Shown: piece by piece, positions 36,524-44,363 of the stretch
How the letters are laid out: each line of letters opens with the position of its first letter
Numbering within the stretch: the first letter of the stretch is position 1
Source of the DNA: JASMTM01 sp964441735
GTDB lineage: Bacteria > Thermotogota > Thermotogae > Petrotogales > Kosmotogaceae
Length of the DNA: 64,000 nt
Assembly: GCA_964441735.1 (NCBI GenBank)
Contig: CAYTVB010000004.1
Span: 1 to 64,000, forward strand
Direction: 5' to 3'
Made by a program: the position numbers and the translations under genes
The notes under the pieces: model-generated
What the model was told of the DNA's origin: nothing
Databases searched by the model: none
The model's input: the letters and a program-made list of their open reading frames with translations, nothing else

Positions 36524-38016
36524 TTTTTCATATTCCTCCGAAATTTTGTTTCTAAGATCTCTTTAACTACATTTTTGTCGTTAAAGGGAAGAGCGTTATC
36601 TCCTATAAGCTGGTAAGCTTCATGCCCTCTGCCGGCAATGATAACCATATCCTGTCTATTTGCAAGGGTAAGAGCGACGCTTATTGCTTCTCTTCTTTCA
36701 GGTATTATCAGATAAGGTTTGAATTTATCCACACCTGCTTCAATGTCGGTGAGTATTTCATGAGGATCTTCTCTCTTGGGATCATCTGATGTAAGCACAA
36801 TTACATCAGAAAACTTCGAAGCCACCTGTCCCATAAGAGGCCTCTTACCTTTGTCAGCATTGCCACCTGCTCCAAAGACTGTAATAAGACGGCCTTCGGT
36901 GAGTTTTCTGGCAGTAAGAAGAAGTTTTTCAAGTGCATCAGGGGTATGGGCAAAATCAATTACAACTTCAAAACCGTATTTGGTTGCTTCTTCTACGAAT
37001 TCAAACCGCCCGGGTACACCGGTGAAATTTGAAATTGCGTCAGCAATATGTTCAACATCGTAATTAAGTGAGTCCAGTATAGAAACACACGCAGCAACAT
37101 TGTACGCGTTATGCTGTCCAACCAACCTTGTATAAATCTTGTGAGAAGAGCCATAAGGTGTTTCAATGGTGAAAAACATCCCTGTACGAAGCATTTCAAG
37201 ATCTTTAATTTTGTAATGAGATTCATCGCCAAATCCATAGGTTACAAGTTTATCTTTAGGTACCTCAATATCACAAACGTTTATCCTGTCACCATTAACA
37301 ACAGCTTTACCATTTGGTTTTAATAATTCGAAAAGTTTTAATTTGGTTTTGTAATACTCTTCAAAGCTGGGATGAAAATCCAGATGATCTCGGGTAACAT
37401 TTGTCAGCACTGCAATATCAAAGCGTATCGCCTCGACGCGATACATGGCTAGTGCGTGCGATGAAACTTCCATTAAAAAATATTCATAATCTTCTTTTAC
37501 TGACTCTTGAAGATAATTAATCAATGTCGATGGACCCGGAGTGGTGTTTTTGGGATTGTTTATGAGTCTTCCAGCCACCTGATTTCTTACTGTTCCGATA
37601 AGAGAAGTTTTCTTCTCAAAATTATCAAGGATATGTTTCAGCATCGTTGTTATCGTTGTTTTTCCGTTGGTCCCGGTTACACCTATGGTTACAAGACTTT
37701 TATATGGATGACCTTGAAGTTCCATTAGTAATATAGCTTCTGCTCTTCTCGAGTTCTTAACGTAAATAACGGGAACTTTTATTTCATCAAGGTCAAGAGG
37801 TTCTTCAGCTACAAAAGCCTTTGCACCTTTTTCCTGAAGATCATGAGCAAGTAGATGGGAATTAAAATTTGTTCCTTTAATGCAGATGAAGATTCCTCCG
37901 GGAGCGAAGTTTCGAGAGTTATGTGTAATACAATTAATTTCAGGGTCAAGTCCATTCATGTTAGCAATTTCAACTACATCTTTATCAAGGAGCTTAACAA
38001 TCCGGGATACCCTCAT
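36520..38016 (-). CDS. murE: UDP-N-acetylmuramoyl-L-alanyl-D-glutamate-diamino-acid ligase
   Basis: 498 residues. ATP loop TIGVTGTNGKTTITTMLKHI, TTPGPSTLINYLQE, MEVSSHALAM, NVTRDHLDFH, and the amino-acid-selecting segment LTSDDPKREDPHEI. The family motif is DNPR for meso-diaminopimelate enzymes; here it reads DDPK, closer to what I recall of the Lys-adding Thermotoga enzyme, so the third residue may be Lys. This is inference. ATG start with GGGGGGAGA upstream. First gene of the murE-murF-mraY-murD-ftsW-murG-murC operon, driven by the promoter at 38043-38071. Confidence 0.95.
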   Translation of the reverse strand: MRVSRIVKLLDKDVVEIANMNGLDPEINCITHNSRNFAPGGIFICIKGTNFNSHLLAHDLQEKGAKAFVAEEPLDLDEIKVPVIYVKNSRRAEAILLMELQGHPYKSLVTIGVTGTNGKTTITTMLKHILDNFEKKTSLIGTVRNQVAGRLINNPKNTTPGPSTLINYLQESVKEDYEYFLMEVSSHALAMYRVEAIRFDIAVLTNVTRDHLDFHPSFEEYYKTKLKLFELLKPNGKAVVNGDRINVCDIEVPKDKLVTYGFGDESHYKIKDLEMLRTGMFFTIETPYGSSHKIYTRLVGQHNAYNVAACVSILDSLNYDVEHIADAISNFTGVPGRFEFVEEATKYGFEVVIDFAHTPDALEKLLLTARKLTEGRLITVFGAGGNADKGKRPLMGQVASKFSDVIVLTSDDPKREDPHEILTDIEAGVDKFKPYLIIPERREAISVALTLANRQDMVIIAGRGHEAYQLIGDNALPFNDKNVVKEILETKFRRNMKK

Positions 38017-38042
38017 GGCTTCTCCCCCCCTTTCTTTAAGCT

Positions 38043-38071
38043 ATTTTATCACCCTATAGTTCCCTTGACAA
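38043..38071 (-). promoter_or_regulatory. Promoter of the murein operon
   Basis: Minus-strand TTGTCA (plus 38066-38071), 17-base spacer, TAAAAT (plus 38043-38048). Its -35 box shares five bases with the -35 box of the divergent hrcA promoter, so one stretch, TTGACAA, serves both. Confidence 0.75.
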
Positions 38072-38093
38072 CTAAGAAAGGTCATGCTAAGAT
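38065..38093 (+). promoter_or_regulatory. Promoter of the hrcA heat-shock operon
   Basis: TTGACA (38065-38070), 17-base spacer, TAAGAT (38088-38093). Predicted transcription start about 38100, within the CIRCE element. Confidence 0.82.
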
Positions 38094-38096
38094 TAA

Positions 38097-38123
38097 TTAG
38101 CAGTCTACTGAGGTGAGTGCTAA
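38097..38123 (+). promoter_or_regulatory. CIRCE operator (HrcA binding site)
   Basis: TTAGCAGTC-N9-GAGTGCTAA, against the consensus TTAGCACTC-N9-GAGTGCTAA: one mismatch, in the left arm. The 9-base spacer TACTGAGGT contains most of the SD and the right arm ends on the A of the hrcA ATG, so HrcA bound here, or the RNA hairpin itself, would cover the ribosome site. It indicates autoregulation of hrcA-grpE-dnaJ. Confidence 0.9.
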
Positions 38124-39166
38124 TGAACCGGAAGAATATAATAGGACCGGACTTGAACGAAAGACAATTAAAAGTCCTGTATTGTGTTGTTAAGCAATAT
38201 ATAGAGAATGGTAAACCAGTAAGCTCCAAACAGGTACTGGAATATTCCAATCTTGACTATAGTTCTGCAACCATAAGAAACGATATGAGAAAACTTGAAT
38301 TCTTAAACTACATACACCAGCCTCATATATCAGCTGGTAGAATACCGACCGATAAAGGATTACGTTTTTATTACGAATCGATAGAAAAACTCTCCAACGA
38401 AACGAAAGAAGAAAGCGCTGAGATTTCTTTAAGGCGGGTTGCAATTATTGCTGACATAGACAGATTACTTGCAGGTACAACGAGATTACTTGCAGGTCTT
38501 ACAAAGAGTCTTGTTATTGCTGAGAAGCCAGATCTTGATAAACTAAGAGTTAAACACATTTCTATTTCTCCAATAACAAACCAGTATTTGAATGTTACAG
38601 TTATTACAGAACTTGGAGTCACAAAAAACTCTGCGGTTAATGCTGCTTTTGACTATGCTGAGCTGGATAAATTTGAACGAAGAGTAAACGAAATTGTCGC
38701 AGGTAAAAGAATTCAAGAAATAAAGGAAGGATTACGAAATGTAACCTTTGGCAACGATTCATGGTATAGTGAGAGATTTGAAAGGTTATTTCACTTTATG
38801 GAAAGCGTGTTCGAAAATGAAAATTTTGACAGATATGAAAAATATGGGCTGGAATATATACTTGGATCTGACAGGTTAAGTGTAAAAGACATGATAGCAA
38901 TAGCAAAATACGTTGAAAATTCCAGAAGGCTTGAGGATTTGTTGACAGAATTGAACAGTTCTAATGGTGAGCTGGCTTTGATAGGTAGTGAAATTGGTAA
39001 AAATGATCTTAAGAGCTTTTCTTTCCTCAGCTCGTCATACGGTAATCAGAATTTAAAACTGGGTACAGTTGTAGTCATTACACCAAAAATAATTGAATAT
39101 GAAAGGATCTTAGGATATCTAAGATTTGGAGTAAACAGACTTACAGAGATTCTTAGTAATCGATAA
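38123..39166 (+). CDS. hrcA: Heat-inducible transcription repressor HrcA
   Basis: About 347 residues. N-terminal winged helix (about 1-75) with LNERQLKVLYCVVKQYIENG, SSATIRNDMRKLEFLNYIHQPH and SAGRIPTDKGLRFYYES, followed by the GAF-like domain and dimerisation parts. It represses heat-shock genes through CIRCE and is tuned by chaperone levels. Start: ATG 38123 has GAGGTG 7 bases upstream; the in-frame GTG at 38117 lies against that SD. The CIRCE element overlaps its own start. First gene of hrcA-grpE-dnaJ. Confidence 0.95.
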   Translation: MNRKNIIGPDLNERQLKVLYCVVKQYIENGKPVSSKQVLEYSNLDYSSATIRNDMRKLEFLNYIHQPHISAGRIPTDKGLRFYYESIEKLSNETKEESAEISLRRVAIIADIDRLLAGTTRLLAGLTKSLVIAEKPDLDKLRVKHISISPITNQYLNVTVITELGVTKNSAVNAAFDYAELDKFERRVNEIVAGKRIQEIKEGLRNVTFGNDSWYSERFERLFHFMESVFENENFDRYEKYGLEYILGSDRLSVKDMIAIAKYVENSRRLEDLLTELNSSNGELALIGSEIGKNDLKSFSFLSSSYGNQNLKLGTVVVITPKIIEYERILGYLRFGVNRLTEILSNR

Positions 39167-39181
39167 ATGGAGGTGAAGCAA

Positions 39182-39880
39182 ATGTCAGAATACAAAAAGA
39201 AGAAACAATTTAACGAAAAAGAGCAGACTGAAAAAAAGAATAAAATAAACGAAAAGAATCCTGAAGAACCAAAGGATAAAAAACAAAATGAAGAAAAAAA
39301 TGGAGAAGAAAATACTCTCAAAGAAAAAGAAAAGGAAATTGAAGAAAAAAATAATGAAATAAAACAGTTAGAATCTGAACTTATGAGATTAAAAGCAGAA
39401 TTCCATAATTATCGTAAAGCACTTGAAAGAGAATACAATGAACGTTTAAAAAGAGAGAAAGAAAATGTCATATTTAAGTTAATTTCACTATTTGAGGATT
39501 TTGAACGTGCACTTAATCATAGTGATAAAGCTTCTAAAAATCTGTTAATAGGAATTAGAATGATTTACAAACAATTTAAAACAATCCTTGCTGAAGAAGG
39601 TGTCGAGGAAATATTACCTTCTATTGGTGAACTGTTTGATCCATTCCGGGATGAAGTTGCAGAAACGCGTGTATCTGAAAACAGGGAAGAAATGGAAATT
39701 ATTGAAGTTCAGGAAAAAGGTTATAAATTTGGGAAAAAAATATTAAAGTCTCCAAAGGTAATTGTCGCTGTAAATCCAAAGGAAAATGGCGATGCAGCTG
39801 AGGATAGCGATAACGATGAAAATGAAACGGAGAGCAAAGACAACCCTCAGGATACAAAAAACGAAAACAATGGTAGGTGA
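39182..39880 (+). CDS. grpE: Nucleotide exchange factor GrpE
   Basis: About 232 residues from ATG 39182, which has GGAGGTG 8 bases upstream; the in-frame ATG 39167 carries that SD. The N-terminal 60 residues are almost only Lys, Glu, Asn and Gln (low complexity), then a long coiled coil (ELMRLKAEFHNYRKALERE) and the beta domain (GVEEILPSIGELFDPFRDEV, VIEVQEKGYKFGKKILKSPKVIVA). A further acidic/Asn tail ends it, making it longer than E. coli GrpE (197). It releases ADP from DnaK; dnaK is not in this window. Confidence 0.94.
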   Translation: MSEYKKKKQFNEKEQTEKKNKINEKNPEEPKDKKQNEEKNGEENTLKEKEKEIEEKNNEIKQLESELMRLKAEFHNYRKALEREYNERLKREKENVIFKLISLFEDFERALNHSDKASKNLLIGIRMIYKQFKTILAEEGVEEILPSIGELFDPFRDEVAETRVSENREEMEIIEVQEKGYKFGKKILKSPKVIVAVNPKENGDAAEDSDNDENETESKDNPQDTKNENNGR

Positions 39881-39885
39881 TACTT

Positions 39886-41001
39886 TTGGCTGCTCGCAAA
39901 GATTATTATGAAATTCTTGGCGTATCAAAAGACGCATCAAAGGAAGAAATAAGAAAGGCATATAGACAGCTCGTAAGAAAATGGCATCCTGATAAGCATA
40001 AAGATGATGCCCGAAAGGATGCTGAAAATAAATTCAAAGAAATTCAGGAAGCATATGAAGTACTTAGTAATCCAAAGAAAAAGGCAATGTACGATAAATT
40101 TGGATATGTTGGAGATCAGTCTTACCAACCTTCAGGCAGTGGAAGAACCACAGGAGGTACCGGAGGATTCTTTGATGATGTGTTTGGAGATTTCCAGGAT
40201 GTATTCGATGTATTCTTCGGTACTCAAAGAAGCAGAACAGGCGCTGGAACGAGACAACAGAGCATAAAGGGTGAAGATGTACATGCAAGGATAGATGTGG
40301 AATTATCAGAAGTTGTAAACGGAAAAACCACATATCTCGAATATGATAGAAAGGTACAGTGTTCCTCCTGTAATGGTACGGGAGCGGAAAATGGTACAAG
40401 TTTTTCCACATGTCCGCGCTGTGAAGGAACAGGAGTGTTTAGAGAACAACATCGTTCCTTTTTTGGCGTCTTTACTAATACCAGAACATGTGAGACATGT
40501 GGCGGAACAGGAAGAATAATTAACAAAAAATGTTCAAAATGCAACGGCACTGGCTATGTTAGAAAGAAACACAGGGTAAAAGTAAACATTCCTCCTGGAG
40601 TAGAAAATGGAGCAACGTTACGTATTCCAAGACAGGGGCACGCAGGAAAATATGGTGGCCCGGCCGGTGATTTATATGTTCAGGTTCGTGTTAATATGCC
40701 TCCTCAATATTCAAGAAGGGGCACTGATCTTCTGATAGAAAAAGAGATTGATTATCTTGATGCCTCACTGGGAACAGTAGTCAGTATCGGACTGCCTGAA
40801 GGTGGGTATGAAAATCTGAAGATCCCACCTGGAACGAATCCAGGTACCACATTCCGATTAAAAGGATATGGCATGCCGCAAATGTCAAGCAATCGAAGAG
40901 GAGATATCCTTGTCACAGTCCGGGTAGATATTCCCAAACCATCAAGGAAAGAAAAGAAATTACTGGAAGAAATTGCTAAAAATAGAAAAAAAGATAGATG
41001 A
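39886..41001 (+). CDS. dnaJ: Chaperone DnaJ
   Basis: About 371 residues. J domain with the HPD motif (RKWHPDKHKD), Gly/Phe region (about 75-115), four zinc repeats (CSSCNGTG, CPRCEGTG, CETCGGTG, CSKCNGTG) and the C-terminal substrate domains ending KKLLEEIAKNRKKDR. It stimulates DnaK ATPase. Start: TTG 39886 (MAARKDYYEILGVSKD) has AGGTGA 5 bases upstream; the in-frame GTG 39877 overlaps that SD and the grpE stop. Third gene under CIRCE control. Confidence 0.95.
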   Translation: MAARKDYYEILGVSKDASKEEIRKAYRQLVRKWHPDKHKDDARKDAENKFKEIQEAYEVLSNPKKKAMYDKFGYVGDQSYQPSGSGRTTGGTGGFFDDVFGDFQDVFDVFFGTQRSRTGAGTRQQSIKGEDVHARIDVELSEVVNGKTTYLEYDRKVQCSSCNGTGAENGTSFSTCPRCEGTGVFREQHRSFFGVFTNTRTCETCGGTGRIINKKCSKCNGTGYVRKKHRVKVNIPPGVENGATLRIPRQGHAGKYGGPAGDLYVQVRVNMPPQYSRRGTDLLIEKEIDYLDASLGTVVSIGLPEGGYENLKIPPGTNPGTTFRLKGYGMPQMSSNRRGDILVTVRVDIPKPSRKEKKLLEEIAKNRKKDR

Positions 41002-41867
41002 AAAAAATGAATTTGAAGAAGAGTATTATTGATTATTTCTTTGTTTCTATCGGTTCATTGATTACAGCCATCGCTCTGGTGGCTTTTCTTGTTCCAAACA
41101 ATATCGTAGCCGGTGGTGTAAGTGGGCTGGCAATAATACTTTATAGAACATTGGGCTGGTGGGTTGGAGCCCAAATGCTTTTTTACAACATCATACTCTT
41201 CGTCGTAGCCTTTATTATCCTTGGTGTTGGGTTTGGTATCAAATCCATATACTCGGCTGTACTGTTGTCATTTTTGGTGGATTTTCTTCAAAATATTAAT
41301 CTTCCCATATTTGATGCAGCACAAATAAATGACGGAATGTTGCTTGCAACAATATATGGCGGTGCATTATCAGGTATAGGAATGGGAATTGTTCTATGGC
41401 GTGGTGCTTCTACAGGTGGAACCGATATCGGAGCAATGATAATCAACAAATATCTTCATGTAGCCACTGGAACAGGTTTATTGATTATAGATTCAGTTAT
41501 TACAGTACTTGCACTAATAGTATTTGGCCCCATTGTAGCCATGTACGGAATAATCACAATCTTTGCTACGGGGAAGACAATAGACAGCATACTTGAAGGA
41601 ATAGAACATACAAGAACAGCTTATATTATGTCCGATAATTATAAAAGTATAAAGGAAAAAATCCTCCAGGAATTGTCACGTGGTGTTACAATACTCGAAG
41701 GTCAGGGTGGCTTTACAGGTGAAACCCGGCCAGTATTGATGGTTACGATAAGAAGGAGAGAAATCGGTCAACTCAGAAGGATTATCAGGGACTCGGATCC
41801 AAAAGCTTTCACCATTACCGTAAACAATGCTGAAGTATTTGGAGAGGGATTTAAAAGGTTAAATTAA
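40998..41867 (+). CDS. YitT family membrane protein
   Basis: 289 residues. About six membrane spans in the first 200 residues, with NNIVAGGVSGLAIILYR and GMGIVLWRGASTGGTDIGAMI, the repeated hairpin typical of YitT/DUF161, then a soluble DUF2179 domain (YIMSDNYKSIKEKILQEL, RGVTILEGQGGF, MVTIRRREIGQLRRII). Function unknown; often guessed to be a transporter. ATG start overlaps the dnaJ stop by 4 bases, so it is probably the fourth gene of the heat-shock transcript. Confidence 0.9.
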   Translation: MKKMNLKKSIIDYFFVSIGSLITAIALVAFLVPNNIVAGGVSGLAIILYRTLGWWVGAQMLFYNIILFVVAFIILGVGFGIKSIYSAVLLSFLVDFLQNINLPIFDAAQINDGMLLATIYGGALSGIGMGIVLWRGASTGGTDIGAMIINKYLHVATGTGLLIIDSVITVLALIVFGPIVAMYGIITIFATGKTIDSILEGIEHTRTAYIMSDNYKSIKEKILQELSRGVTILEGQGGFTGETRPVLMVTIRRREIGQLRRIIRDSDPKAFTITVNNAEVFGEGFKRLN

Positions 41868-41896
41868 CAAACCGTTTGAGTAAGGAGTTTTTTAAG

Positions 41897-42565
41897 ATGA
41901 AATATCTAACCATGGATAGCTCGACAAGAAAATTATTGATTTGTGCTGTAAATAATAATTCAAAGGTAGGTATACTCCTGGACAATGCTGGCAAACATGG
42001 AAAGCTTCTTGCCCCTGCAATCAACAATGTCCTTGAATATGTAGAACTTCAGGTAAAGGAGCTGGATTTTTTGGGATGTGGTATAGGTCCCGGTTCCCTG
42101 ACCGGTTTGAGAGTAGGTATCTCGACAATAAAAGGACTGGCCATACCATGGAAAAAACCAATTGTAAGCTTTAACTCGTTAGATTTAGTATCCAGATCTA
42201 CTGAAATAGAAGGAAGTCATGTTGTTTTGAGAAAAGGAAGAAAGGGTTATTTTTACTGGCAGCAGTACAATGGACCTAATAACACTGGTGATACAGAATT
42301 TAGCAGCATTGAAGAACTGAACAAGATCCTCGAAAAAGACGCTACCCTAATTTTTGAAACCGAGAAGGATACTTCTACATTCAAGGAATTTGAGCACATC
42401 ATATCCCCAGAGCCTTCTTTTGAAGAACTTATAGATATTACCACAAGTTACTATGAATCAGGAACTCTGGTGAATGCAATGGAGCTAAAACCGCTATATA
42501 TTCAGAAATCACTGGCAGAAATTAATTGGGAGAAAAAACACGGTGAAAAAAATGAGTCCTTATGA
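41897..42565 (+). CDS. tsaB: tRNA threonylcarbamoyladenosine biosynthesis protein TsaB
   Basis: About 222 residues. ASKHA-fold start MKYLTMDSSTRKLLICAV and the TsaB signature GCGIGPGSLTGLRVGISTIKGL; the C-terminal half is divergent. TsaB partners TsaD and TsaE to form t6A37 on ANN-decoding tRNAs. Start: ATG 41897 with AAGGAG about 9 bases upstream; an in-frame TTG at 41876 carries the SD and is rejected. Next gene overlaps the end. Confidence 0.88.
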   Translation: MKYLTMDSSTRKLLICAVNNNSKVGILLDNAGKHGKLLAPAINNVLEYVELQVKELDFLGCGIGPGSLTGLRVGISTIKGLAIPWKKPIVSFNSLDLVSRSTEIEGSHVVLRKGRKGYFYWQQYNGPNNTGDTEFSSIEELNKILEKDATLIFETEKDTSTFKEFEHIISPEPSFEELIDITTSYYESGTLVNAMELKPLYIQKSLAEINWEKKHGEKNESL

Positions 42566-43178
42566 ATTATTTGAAAGATTGAAATCACATTACGGTTCCC
42601 AGCAGTGGTGGCCTGCAGAAACGAAGTATGAAATAGTTGTTGGTGCCGTGTTGACGCAAAATACAAACTGGAACAACGTCGAAAGGGCAATAAACAATTT
42701 GAGAAAAGAAAAACTTTTGTCTCCTGATAAAATCCTTGAGAATTCTTCCAATGAACTCAAAAAACTCATAAGACCTTCAGGATTCTATAATGCCAAAGAA
42801 TCCACGTTGAGAAGGCTCACAGATTTCATTCATAACAACAACGTCAATGAAATGCCAATGAAAGAACTTCGAGAGCAGTTGCTCAAGATTAAAGGTGTGG
42901 GACCGGAAACTGCTGACTCAATACTGCTCTATGCTTACAATCGACCTGTATTTGTAATAGATGCCTACACAAAAAGATTGGTTAAGCGCTTGAAAATGAC
43001 CGGCAAAGAAAAATATAATGAACTTCAGGAATTTTTCCAGGATGCCCTTCCCAAAGATACAGATCTTTACGCTGAATTCCACGCGCTCATTGTAGAACAT
43101 TGCAAAAAAATTTGTAAGAAAGAACCACATTGTGACATTTGTTTCATGAAAGACGATTGCCCAAAATCACTTTCTTAA
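42552..43178 (+). CDS. Endonuclease III-related DNA glycosylase (HhH-GPD, MagIII-like)
   Basis: About 208 residues. Family signatures WWPAETKYEIVVGAVLTQNT and WNNVERAINNL, helix-hairpin-helix LLKIKGVGPETADSILLYA, catalytic Asp in VIDAYTKRLVKR, and a C-terminal [4Fe-4S] cluster region CKKEPHCDICFMKDDC with slightly unusual spacing. The ordering fits the endonuclease III-related group that includes Helicobacter 3-methyladenine glycosylase MagIII rather than classical Nth. Start is ambiguous: ATG 42552 (GGTGA 6 bases upstream) or GTG 42543. It overlaps tsaB by 14 bases and the convergent phosphatase gene by 12. Confidence 0.85.
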   Translation: MSPYELFERLKSHYGSQQWWPAETKYEIVVGAVLTQNTNWNNVERAINNLRKEKLLSPDKILENSSNELKKLIRPSGFYNAKESTLRRLTDFIHNNNVNEMPMKELREQLLKIKGVGPETADSILLYAYNRPVFVIDAYTKRLVKRLKMTGKEKYNELQEFFQDALPKDTDLYAEFHALIVEHCKKICKKEPHCDICFMKDDCPKSLS

Positions 43179-44345
43179 GAAGATTAGAGGAACCTTCATC
43201 TCGTCCTCTGTTAAGCCTCCATGACGTGCTTTCATAGAATTTTCCTGACCTGTATGCTTAAAACAAAAAGAATAATTATCTCTGGGTATAACAACCAGTT
43301 CTCCTATCCGATCGATGTAGTTTTTATTGTTTGTTAAACCAAATAAGCCCTTCTCTATAGCTTCTTCGCGTTCTAAAATTAACAGCTTGTCGCCCCATTT
43401 TTTGGTTAAAAGCTCTTTGGTTTTCTTAATTTCTGATGTGTGAAGATAACAGGCTCTGTGTTCTCCAGCAGGTAACGAGTACAAATGTTTATAAATTTCA
43501 TCACCTTTCGACCACCAGATTTCTTTTTCCCAGGGGGTTTCCTTCTGGCCATGATCTGCTGTTACAAAGAAGGCTACATTGCTTTTTGCTTTTCGTTTAA
43601 AGAAATCATCAATCATTCTCAAAATCCAGTACGCTTCCATTTCATATGCCTGACTGCTTACACCGTACCTGTGTCCAAAGGTATCAATCAAACCCCAATA
43701 TACGTAAATCAAACTCTGCTTTTCTTCATTGTGTAAGATATCGGTAATCTCCTCGATCATATCTCCAAAACCGTATACGCCCTTTATATAGCCTCCTCTT
43801 GTATGCATCCTGCTTAAACCTGTATTCACAAAGGATTTGGATGTAATATGATAACCCTTTATTCCTCCATCGTATAGCGTTTCAAAGATCGTTGGAACCT
43901 CCAGAAATTTCAAAGGATCCATCCCTATTCTCTGAAGTCCATCCCTATCCTGACCAAAGGGTGTAAGCTCTATCATATTGGAAAGTCCACCATATTCCTT
44001 AAGGTAAAGCGTATAACCGAGCATACCATGCTCGATAGGAGGAACTCCTGTATAAAGACTCGTTAGTGCACATGTCGTTGTGGATGGAAATACAGAAGTC
44101 ATGTGTTTGAGGGTAGATAAATCGATATGTGAAAAACCCCCTGGCTCATTGATCAGTTTTTCTACTGTACGATAACTCAGTGCATCAAGAAGAAAGACCA
44201 CAACCTTATCAATTCCATCAAGCTCGATTTTTCTCGATTTAAAATCTATTGGCTTTCCAGAAGCCTGAAGCCCAAAATGTCTAACCAGACCTGAACTAAA
44301 ATTGGGAATGGAACCCTCATCGTAATCAGGTAATAATTCAAACAC
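43167..44345 (-). CDS. Alkaline-phosphatase-superfamily phosphodiesterase/pyrophosphatase
   Basis: 392 residues of the type I phosphodiesterase family. Metal and nucleophile sites: VVFLLDALSYR (Asp), FPSTTTCALTSLYTGVPP (nucleophile Thr), GLIDTFGHRYG (Asp, His), VTADHGQKETP (Asp, His) and KARHGGLTEDEMKVPLIFL (His). No signal peptide seen, so probably cytoplasmic. It starts 18 bases after the malG stop and is probably the last gene of the mal transcript; substrate unknown. Confidence 0.85.
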   Translation of the reverse strand: MFELLPDYDEGSIPNFSSGLVRHFGLQASGKPIDFKSRKIELDGIDKVVVFLLDALSYRTVEKLINEPGGFSHIDLSTLKHMTSVFPSTTTCALTSLYTGVPPIEHGMLGYTLYLKEYGGLSNMIELTPFGQDRDGLQRIGMDPLKFLEVPTIFETLYDGGIKGYHITSKSFVNTGLSRMHTRGGYIKGVYGFGDMIEEITDILHNEEKQSLIYVYWGLIDTFGHRYGVSSQAYEMEAYWILRMIDDFFKRKAKSNVAFFVTADHGQKETPWEKEIWWSKGDEIYKHLYSLPAGEHRACYLHTSEIKKTKELLTKKWGDKLLILEREEAIEKGLFGLTNNKNYIDRIGELVVIPRDNYSFCFKHTGQENSMKARHGGLTEDEMKVPLIFLRK

Positions 44346-44363
44346 AATAATCCATCCTTTTCA

